Source of the DNA: Bacteroidota bacterium | GTDB taxonomy: Bacteria; Bacteroidota; Bacteroidia; AKYH767-A; OLB10 | Reading direction: 5' to 3' | DNA: 15,878 nucleotides | NCBI GenBank assembly: GCA_016713445.1 | Contig: JADJPB010000018.1 | Location: 1 to 15,878, forward strand | In this document: positions 8,081 through 15,878 of the stretch, in pieces | Numbering within the stretch: the first letter of the stretch is position 1 | Layout of the letters: each line of letters opens with the position of its first letter | Notes under the pieces: generated by a model | Told to the model about the DNA's origin: nothing | What the model saw: only the letters and a program-made list of their open reading frames with translations | The model's database searches: none | Made by a program: the position numbers and the translations under genes

Positions 8081-9603
8081 TCATTTCATAACTTTACCTG
8101 AAAGATAATCTTTTTCTGTTAACAAAGAAACAATATACATCCCTTTGGCTATGCCTTGCATGCTAATTTCTGTGGTCACATATCCTCCTGCAATCACCTC
8201 AATTTTTTCTCAATCACCAATCTTCCCTCTAAATCAAACAACCTTAAACTCCCTGTATTCCCTTTTAACTTCGACGCATTCACATGAATCATATTCCAGT
8301 CGGTATTATACCAGGCTTGAAAGAACACATCATTCTTTTCATCATTTTCGGCTTGGCCTACTGTTAGTGTATCGCAGGGCGAGCCTACCCATGGACCTAA
8401 CTCGTAATCAGGATTGTTTGGAAGACCAAAATAAGATCTTCCTGTTCCTAAATTAAAACTGAATGGTTGGAAGTCGCAGGCCGCTCCAAGTGAATCTGGA
8501 TAATTGATAACACTTAGGTTATTATTGATAGTAGTGTATGCAGTGCTGGTATCTGGGTATGGCCAACCAAAATTTCTATCAAAAGCTGATAGATATATTT
8601 TATTATCAGGAGCTAATTTTAATTGATATACACCTACTAAAGGATCAGGAAAAGAATCAATAGCAATCTTACTGTTGGCTATATTACTTGCATTCAAATC
8701 AAACTGCCATAAATAGGCTGTATCATTATTCTGCATCCCTTCTAGTACATATAACTTCGAATCATCAGGGGAAAAAGCACAACTGCCATACCAATGAGTA
8801 TATGTACCAGTTAACGACTCCTGTTCAATTGGAATGGTTGATGTAATGAGACCTGTGCATCTGTCGAAATTTAATAGCTCAATTAGACCACGTGGATTTA
8901 CATTTGCAAACATAGAACCATTGTTAGAAAAAACGACATGTCCACCATTTGTTGAATGATAAGAGACAATATTTTGTATGAAGGGCTCCGATATTCCAAG
9001 AGGTGAAATTAAAAATAAATAATAATCATTATAATTCGTGATGAAATTAGTATTGTACCTTTGAAATATCACCCACCAATCTCTACCGTTTCCATGTTTA
9101 ACACCCATTAATGCATCATATGCAGGTAAGCTATTTAATTGGAAATTTTTTTGAACTATTACACCAGAATCATTATTGGCCTTATAATTTATTGTAGTTA
9201 CATAAAAGCCATATGGATTATTTGTAACTCCTGAAGTAAATAAATAAATAATCGAATCATTTCCAGGATGTGGAATCAACAAACCTGCATGGTACCAAGC
9301 ATTTCCAAAGACGTGATCTCCATCATTAATTTGCTGGTCATATTTATTCCAAATTTTACAATTATTCGGTAACACATTATCATATCTCCCTGAATATATT
9401 ATTAATCACATCGTATCTGCAATAGACGAACTACCATTACGATAGAAAAATGCACTAGACTTAACAATAGGATTCAAAGGATTTGACCAGTCTATTGCCG
9501 CGCTATCTCCAAAGCACCAATAATTATTAGTGAATTGCGCCGAAACATTAGCCATCAAAATATTCAACAATGCAGTTAAAATAATATTAAATTGATATCT
9601 CAT
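8081..9603 (-). CDS. Secreted propeller-like T9SS protein B, frameshifted paralogue of A
   Basis: The signal peptide (MRYQFNIILTALLNILMANV, then SAQ) begins at 9603, one base after the giant gene's stop (TAG-A-ATG), so translation is probably coupled. The mature start TNNYWCFGDSAAIDWSN, the middle (GNGRDWWVIFQR, HVVFSNNGSMFANVNPRGLI, CAFSPDDSKLYVLE, QLKLAPDNKIYLSAFDRN) and the sorting domain (GSLRLFDLEGRLVIEKK, EVIAGGYVTTEISMQGIA, GMYIVSLL, end GKVMK) all track protein A. The span gives about 507 residues. Breaks occur near 9405 and 8205, the second inside the sorting domain. A 62-residue block around DTSTAYTTINNNLSV to NNPDYELG is almost identical to A although the DNA differs at many third positions. 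The expected location is cell surface or secreted; function unknown. Confidence 0.82.
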
Positions 9604-9604
9604 T

Positions 9605-10380
9605 CTATCTTTGAATAATAAAACTTCTATTAAAATATTCTCCTGCCGCTCTTGCTTTTACGAAGTAAATACAGATGAAAATTCTGAAGTGTTTACCAAA
9701 TCTGTTTGTCCCGCTTGGAAAATAATTCTTCCTGTTATGTCAAATATGTTAATCTCTTCTATATTCTCTGCACCAATTAGTTTAATTCGCAAATAATCAA
9801 TGGCTGGATTTGGATAAAGAAACAGTTTTTTATTTCTTCCTGTTTGTTTGGATTCATCATTCGAAGAAGAGGAAAGCTCACCATCATGCACTTCGAGATT
9901 TAACATATTACGTGCTGCAAATACAGCATGACCAGCTGTTAAGGGATGTTCATATGCAATCGCATTTAATTCATCCAAATCAGAATTAGAAAGACTCGTA
10001 TCTCCATATAGCTGCTGCTTAATGTACAGTCGATATACTCGTTTATAATTATGTTCAATTTCATTTGTGTCTGCAAAATGGTTTAAAAGCGTATCAGCTT
10101 CAATGTAAAATCCGTTTGAAAACAACGACTCCAAAGAATCTATTTTGTTGATATTACTTTCAAGTCTATCATTATAAAAACTTATAAAAGATGTATCACT
10201 GTCATCATCCCGAATTATCATTCCTGGATATTTTTTCAAAAGGCCAAATACTACTTGCTGAGCTTGGTATCTAAATTCATTATAATAATTCTCCACGTAT
10301 CTGTTGCTATCTGCGACAACTCCTCCAAAATAGGCGTTACGTGCCGTTAAAGAAATAGGAATATCACCGTCATCTTCAAC
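9605..10380 (-). other. Helical module and T9SS type A sorting domain of the giant protein
   Basis: Falls within the unbroken stretch 9658-11085. The module runs from RNAYFGGVVADSNRYVENYY through SNINKIDSLESLF, EADTLLNHFADTNEIEHNYK, DELNAIAYEHPLTAGHAVF and ARNMLNLEVHDGE; it is rich in predicted helix and spaced like a short solenoid. I recognise no named family. The sorting domain follows (LFLYPNPAIDYLRIKL, EINIFDITGRIIFQAG). One indel near 9680 hides its last strand, SGIYFVKARAAGEYFNRSFI, which ends at 9605. The same two-part unit is preserved in the duplicate at 7250-8040. Confidence 0.75.
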
Positions 10381-13300
10381 AGGTGGGTTTACCGTTAATT
10401 GACATTCGCTATTCTCACTCGTAGAAACAATTTGATCTATTGTCAACCCTGTAACATTATCATTATCTGGATATCTGTCGCCTGAACTAACTTCGGTGTA
10501 CCATGTTAATAGATTACCTGCCAAATTTCCTTGAATTTTAGTAATAGTACTACAACCACCACACAAATACCATTCATTGCCCATTACATTCCCACTACCC
10601 AGATTCAATGGGTTTTCAGTTCCTCCATTAGGGCCAATATTTGCTGCACTTAAATTTATGCCGGCATCAAAGTCAGTAAATATATTTTGGTATAAAGAAT
10701 TTATAATTGAGTTTCCAGTAACTTGCATTCCAATACCAAGTTTTGTAAATGTGTTATTTTCTATACATAACATTGGAGATGCATCTAAGCGAAGTCCAGT
10801 TAAACTTGATCCAAAAGTACCTTGTTGAAAATTAGTAAAGTTTTGTATGTTATTTACATCTGAAATTCTTACTTCACTACAATTCTCTAACCAGATTCCC
10901 AAATGAGGATCATTAGGAGCCGCATCATGATGAAACAAAATGGAATTGGTTTTTATATTCACATTACTAATTCGTGATAGATGAATTCCAATTCGCGGTT
11001 GCTCAATTGGATTTGTTAAAGTGCTTCCAATTATATTATTACTAATTTCAGAGCCATAAAGCTTTATTGGAGAAGAGCTATACACATTAATTGCTGTTCC
11101 TTCAAAATTAGTAGATCCATTAAAAAAAGTATTATAAAAAGTATTTTCACGGACATATATTTTCCCTTCAGGTGCTGAAATATCGATACCATGTTTATAA
11201 TCATAGAACTTGTTTACTTTTCTATTAATATTTCTTTCTCGCCATTGTTAGAAATTTTAATACAGTAATTCAGAATTTTATTAGTACCGTCTCCTATTCC
11301 AAATATGTTTTTTTCTATCTTATAATTCATTTCACCGTTTCCAATGATTCTGAAATTGAATTATTAAAATTGCAACTTCCACTAGCGGCACCATTTCCAA
11401 CTTGAATACTGCGATCTGTAAAATCGAATCGGATGTGGATACAAAACAACCTCCATCTAATGGGTTTGATGGATCATCCCAAATATCACTAAAATCACTG
11501 TTTAATAATTTCACGCTACTATTATTACTTAAAATTCCATATCGTGAACCTTAACAAAATATTCTCGGTTCACTATTTTCTCTCAATATTAATTAAACTC
11601 ACATCGTCCAATACAATACCAGCAAATTTCCTTTCGCCTAGATGAAGTGCAAGAAGTCCTGCCCTTTTCTTTGAAAAGTACAACCTGCAATTGAATTAGA
11701 ATTTGCAGGACCTTTATAAATTAGTTACATCAATATCAATAAAGCAATTATCGAATACAACACCATCAATATGATAAATCCTTCACGTGTTAAATACACA
11801 CCTTTTTAGCATTCTCAATTCTATTAGTTCCAAGAAATTCAATTTCCGGAGCATTTCGTTCTCCTTTTTATCTAAAACAATTCCCAACCACATTAGTTCC
11901 ACAAGAAGTTAATGTACAATTTTGCAAAACTAGTTTTCGTCCACTCATCAAATTTATCCAGGCATTTTCCTTCCAAACTTAATGTTAAATTCTTTAAAGT
12001 TAAGTCCATTCCATCAAACTCAGGTCCCGGATTCATATTATCTGTTTCCAACATCATTAGGTATTCTAAACTCCCCGTCGATAAATAATGTTGGAGCACC
12101 CTGAGTTCCCATTAATCTCTACTGCCGTAATATTGTTAGGGAAACCAGTATACGAAACCGAACAAGTGAGGCAATTTGTAGTATTAATAGCCGAGGCTAA
12201 ATTACCAACATGATTGTAATATTCATTATGAATTTGATTGGTGTTTGGAATAAACACTTCGATCGGCCTTATAGAGGCACTTGTGCCCGGGTCACAACAT
12301 GATATTGCATTTACAATTATTTCATCCGTGACAATACAACCATTTACATCTAAATTTAATTGATAAGTGGTAGAGCCTAATGAGGGAGTTGTTACTAAGT
12401 TTAGCTGTGTGGAACTTCCAGTGCCATTTCCCCAAGTCCAATTTGGGACAATATTTGGTGTACCGGTAACATCAAAATTAGGAATTATATTTACACTTGT
12501 TCCATCACAAATAGTAATATCCTCGCCTAAATTTAGATTTGCTACAGGCACCATAATTTCTACATCTGCAGACTCCAACATTGCCCATCAGTAACATACA
12601 CCTGATAAGTTGTTGTACGTTCTGGTTCAACATCAATGCTCGAACACATTGGCGAATTGGAGCAAAAGAAAATACTATTCCCTGAATCAGGTGCCCAAAG
12701 AAATGAGTAAAGCAAGGTATTTTGCCCATCATCTCCTGGAGTAAAATTTGCTTCAAGTGTTATCGGAGATTGACCTTTGCAAAAAATATTAGTAGACGGA
12801 GGAACTATTTGTAAGTTTGATAAATTTTGATGAATTGTAATGTCGATTGGATCGCAATCTGCGCAAAGGATTTATTGTGCAGGTTTGAGTAGCACTTACA
12901 CTTCCTGCCTCAACTGAATATATCCACCGATTTCCAATAACATTTGGTGTACCAAAGTTATTGGGCCATTGCAATTGGAAGATCATTCGTCAAAGAATTA
13001 TTACTTTCTATTACGAGGAAGTAGAACTTCCACTGCAAATTTCATTGTCCGTTAATCTTGAACTTCTCACAGGATCATTACTTGCATCTTGATCAATAAT
13101 GAGTAATGAAAATGGAGGCATACTTATAGTTGTCGATGGAAACCAATCCATGGATTATCATTAATTTCTAAATCTTCATTGAGGCCAAAAACAGAACCTA
13201 CTACTCCATCACCACGAATTATTCTTGATTGGTCAACAGCTTACCACATTTGCATTTAAATTGAACGATGTTTCATTAGGATAAATACCTTCGGTCACCA

Positions 13301-15874
13301 TATGATAAGTAGATCCAGACAAGTTTAAAACGATTGTTTTTAAATAACCATGTGCATCTTCAAAAGTCCATCCATAAACTGCATCATAATTATTATTTCA
13401 ACCTAAAGCGTGCTCCAGAAAAGTCGATAGAGTTCCTTTTATAGCATGACGTAGTACCGTCGCAACACCATCCAATGCAGTTCCTAAAGCTGACTTCTCA
13501 GCCTTCTAGTGGGCTTCCCTGAATAATTTCCATGACATGAAAGTTCACTAAAGCATCATTTGATTCGAATATATTGCCAAACTTCGCACTAGAAAGCATT
13601 GATGAGAAATAATTTTCGTGATCTCAGGCGTTTCTAAATATTTTAGAGCAAGGGAAGCCCCTAATAAACCGTGAGCCCAAGTTCCGTTCTCTTATCATTA
13701 TCGTCATCCAAATTAAATTCGGTGAGTCAAATATCTTTTGGGTCATAGCGGTCATTAAAATTTTTGTATTTGCAACAATTTTTCTTTCGATTGAAATTAA
13801 GTAATATGAAAAAAGACTGAAGTAAAAAAAGTTCCGATTCCAGAGGAATTTAAACTTCCTGCGCAAGGATCGTTTGCTTTTCCCTGATTGATATAATCAT
13901 GCAGTGTGATTGCATCTACATCATTGGCAACTTTTAGTCTTTCTAAAAGCAGTCCAACCAACCTCGCTTCCCTTCGGAAACTATTCTCATCTGAAATTGC
14001 ACCAACAATTGAAATTTCTGCATTTTGAAAATTTGGAATATCATTTATGTCACTTGCCCATTGTAGAGCTTTATCCATATAATCGTTTACAGAAGGAAAA
14101 ATTTCCTTGTAAAACTCGTCATTTAAATAAAATTCATTTCCCAAGTTCAATGTATCTTAAAGGCAGGTTTTTTCATGAAGACTATAAAAAGCAAAAAGTT
14201 CATGAAAGTAAGTTGAAGTAAGCATATTCATAGCAAGATTAGGGCGGCAGGCTACTTTTTAAATTTATTTTTAGGTTATCATAGCTGTTTCCTAATCGAT
14301 TCATTGGAAGTTTATAATTGTTTTTGTCGTAAAACCAATTGAAAGGTAAATCACGTTCAATTAAAGGATAATTAGTTCTCCAGTCAGAAAATTGGAAAGT
14401 GTTCCTGCTGGAATTCGCATTAAAGTAACCTGTTTATCACTGAAAATTTATTAGTGTTAGCAGTATTATCCCAGTCATTTAAAATTTCCAAGATTGCAAG
14501 GGAATACCATTTACATCAGATGTAAAATTATTATTTCCCGTTAAACCCGAAAATGTCTTTTGGAATTGCTCTTTCTTTTGCAGTAATTAACGATAGACCA
14601 ACGTAATAATTGGTTGATCCTTTGCCAAAGTGACTTTCGAATAATTTGAAAGTGTTGATTGGCTCCAAATAGAGCCAAAATATGCAGTTCCATAAATCGA
14701 ATCTCTACCATAATCAACCCATTTTGTGCCATTCCAAGAAGCAACTACTAGACCAACTGTATCAAAAACCACAACCTAAACTATCCCAATATAATCTTAC
14801 GCTAACATTAGGAAGTACCTGTTACTCTTTTTATGTCCCAATATTGGCAGGTTGAAATATATGTTAATGTTGTATCCGCACTATCATTTTCATTATGAAA
14901 TTCGTTTTGTAAATAACAGAAAACGCATCAGTGCTGGAAGTTGGAGCAGATATTTCTAAAGGGTAATAAAATCCTTCATCCCCACCGGAAAAACAAAAGC
15001 CAGTATTCCAATTTTCTTCACCGCTCCATCCAAAGTGCATGTTACTAGCTCCAGTGGTGGTCGCCGTTGCTTTTAATGTGATAATTGTGTCGGTATAAAT
15101 AATACCGCTGGTGAGTTGTAATAAACTATCGATGGTAATAGGTTGGTTGAGGGTAACACTTCCACCTGCTTTGTATTAATGAGTTTATTAAAGGTTAAAG
15201 TATTGGTACCGCCACCAAATTCTTGGTTTTCCTCTCCTGCAAATTTTAAGGTTCCTCTCCTCGTATTAAAAGTAACATTGTTTCCATTTACACTAACATT
15301 TCCATTGTAAATATTGGTTCCAGCATTTTGCCGCTTGTAGCTCCCGTTCCGCATTGAAATAAACATCTTTATTGTAAGTGTCGGCATTTTGGCTAGCCAA
15401 TTTAACGTAAGCGGCTGAAGTATTTCCATTGGTGATGGTCACCACACCATTATGTAAACATTTGCTCCATCCCAGGTATTGTTTAAGGTATGTCCTGTTT
15501 TGGAAAGTCAAGTGTATCACCAAAGGTTGTTGATTTAACAACTAGGTTTGGTGAGGTAAAATTTACTTTTCCTAAAAAGAATTATTAGAAGTACACATTA
15601 AAAAGCACTGTGCCACTCGCCGTAATTGAATTGGATGAAGTGGCCGACTGACCACCATATTTTTAAATTGAATGGTGCCCGAAGTTATACCACTACTGCC
15701 TGTAATTAAACAAGCGCTATCTCCGAGTTGGGCTGCTCCATACGTTCCATTTGCATAATTGGTTCGCCACTCCCCCGTGCTATTTATATAGATGGTGTCG
15801 TTAAAATAACTCGTGTCGCCATAAGCCATTTTGAACAACATAGCCACCGCTGCTATACAAATACAGTTTCCCAT
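9605..15874 (-). CDS. Giant T9SS-sorted multidomain protein with GH-like domain, heavily frameshifted
   Basis: About 2,090 residues if read as one gene. Order from the N-terminus: possible signal segment (MGNCICIAAVAMLFKMAYGD), beta-rich Thr/Asn/Gly region (to about 14590), clan GH-A hydrolase-like domain (about 14570-13040), Ig/PKD-like domains (about 12980-12290), right-handed beta-helix (about 12290-10650), an alpha-helical module (about 10380-9880) and a T9SS type A sorting domain (9840-9605) ending FIIQR. No intergenic gap or internal signal peptide was found, so I treat it as one gene, but with this many breaks (at least ten between 11100 and 15700) two adjacent genes cannot be ruled out. 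The true start may lie beyond the right edge. Expected to act at the cell surface, perhaps on a polysaccharide. It heads a probable operon with protein B, the truncated copy and protein A. Confidence 0.65.
10650..12290 (-). other. Right-handed parallel beta-helix region of the giant protein
   Basis: Short repeated strands of the parallel beta-helix type: NAWINLMSGRKLVLQNCTLT, FAGIVLDDVSLINIE, YGILSNNSSVKLLNSDFSDI, GIDISAPEGKIYVRENTFYN, PIKLYGSEISNNIIG, GIHLSRISNVNIKTNSI, GIWLENCSEVRISDVNNI, RLDASPMLCIENNTFTKLGI and GMQVTGNSIINSLYQNIF. Asn/Ser/Gly turns and strand-turn periods of about 22-30 residues fit the fold. Such helices in secreted proteins often bind or cleave polysaccharides (pectate lyase and alginate epimerase superfamilies), but no catalytic set is evident. 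The upstream half is broken into several frames. Confidence 0.7.
12290..12980 (-). other. Ig/PKD-like domains of the giant protein
   Basis: At least two beta-sandwich segments. One holds ITLEANFTPGDDGQ, FLWAPDSGNSIFFC and TTTYQVYVTDG; the next holds LNLGEDITICDGTSVNIIPN, NWTWGNGTGSSTQLN and TTYQLNLDVNGCIVTDEIIV. The W(A/T)W/P-G pattern, TTY-V.V...G.C ending and Cys pairs are typical of PKD-like and 'SprB-type' Ig repeats in Bacteroidota surface proteins. They probably act as spacers between the catalytic and beta-helix parts. Confidence 0.65.
13040..14570 (-). other. Clan GH-A glycoside hydrolase-like domain of the giant protein
   Basis: Reconstructed across frames: RIPAGTLSNF then DWRTNYPLIERDLPFNW (compare R.PGGT.SN.wDW in GH-A relatives near GH51/GH39/GH79), NLGNEFYLNDEFYKEIFPS with the acid/base Glu at 14133-14135, NAEISIVGAISDEN, DAITLHDYINQG, and LTEFNLDDDND with the nucleophile Glu at 13718-13720, about 138 residues later. 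That two-glutamate spacing and motif pair is the clan GH-A pattern. TWAHGLLGASLALKYLETPE and a C-terminal beta-sandwich (EDAHGYLKTIVLNLSGSTYH) follow. A TGA stands at 13727-13729 where a Trp (iWLTE) is expected. The exact family and substrate cannot be told from reading alone. Confidence 0.68.
14590..15874 (-). other. Beta-rich N-terminal region of the giant protein
   Basis: Thr/Asn/Gly-rich strands, for example DTIYINSTGEWRTNYANG, DSACLITGSSGITSGTIQFK, SITASGTVLFNVYF, VTITNGNTSAAYVKLASQNA, GTLKFAGEENQEF, VTLNQPITIDSLLQLTSGII, then GLVVASWNGTKWVDYGRDSI and TLSNYSKVTLAKDQPIITLV. This looks like an autotransporter- or adhesin-like beta-helix leading to a small sandwich. The ATG at 15874 is only provisional: the first residues form a hydrophobic segment with no basic N-region, and four bases remain before the window ends. 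Confidence 0.5.
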
Positions 15875-15878
15875 TAAA

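Larger units (their letters stand above)
8081..10390 (-). repeat. Tandem duplication, upstream copy
   Basis: Holds the 3' end of the giant gene from the RNAYFGG motif to its stop, plus protein B. Partner of the copy at 5714-8035. Here the giant gene is continuous, so this looks like the ancestral arrangement and the other copy the derived one. Confidence 0.72.

Noticed and set aside
8145..8456. Plus-strand frame of 103 residues
   Set aside because: Antisense to the sorting domain and C-terminal block of protein B, which are conserved with protein A.
5714..15878. CRISPR array, transposon or phage origin for the repeat-rich right part
   Set aside because: The repeats are coding paralogy and beta-helix turns. 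No direct-repeat/spacer pattern, transposase, integrase or tRNA was seen.

Overview
The window looks like a chromosome piece from an AT-rich member of the Bacteroidota. Four things point there: several proteins ending in type IX secretion (T9SS) type A sorting domains, a Bacteroidota-style promoter (TTG, 21 bases, TAnnTTTG), A-rich leaders in place of Shine-Dalgarno sites, and family-specific repeats. A futalosine hydrolase suggests a lineage that makes menaquinone by the futalosine route (Cytophagia, Chitinophagia or Saprospiria rather than typical Flavobacteriia); the lineage is inference.

The sequence carries many one-base indels, mostly in homopolymers, so most genes are split into two or more frames. 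I read them as sequencing or assembly errors and give each gene its full reconstructed span.

Left part (1-5566), core metabolism. On the minus strand are a von Willebrand factor A (VWA) domain protein running off the left edge and mqnB (futalosine hydrolase). Divergent from mqnB, on the plus strand, is a run of four genes: a 6-pyruvoyl-tetrahydropterin synthase/QueD family enzyme, folE (GTP cyclohydrolase I), fabD (malonyl-CoA:ACP transacylase) and purB (adenylosuccinate lyase). FolE makes dihydroneopterin triphosphate, which is the substrate of the PTPS/QueD enzyme beside it. A hairpin follows fabD, and another with a T tract follows purB.

Middle (5567-5713) is a 147-base convergent intergenic region filled by a hairpin-rich element that resembles recurrent intergenic repeats of Bacteroidota.

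Right part (5714-15878), all minus strand, is a probable operon of secreted, T9SS-sorted proteins. First transcribed is a giant gene (about 2,090 residues): a beta-rich N-terminal region, a clan GH-A glycoside-hydrolase-like domain with both catalytic glutamates visible, Ig/PKD-like domains, a right-handed parallel beta-helix, an alpha-helical module and a sorting domain. Then come propeller-like protein B, a 5'-truncated copy of the giant gene's C-terminal end, and propeller-like protein A. The last two are an older tandem duplication (period about 2.36 kb) of the giant gene's 3' end plus protein B. Protein A also carries an in-frame palindromic repeat that encodes SPNPSPEERGA and is absent from B. 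No RNA gene, CRISPR array, transposase or phage gene was seen.
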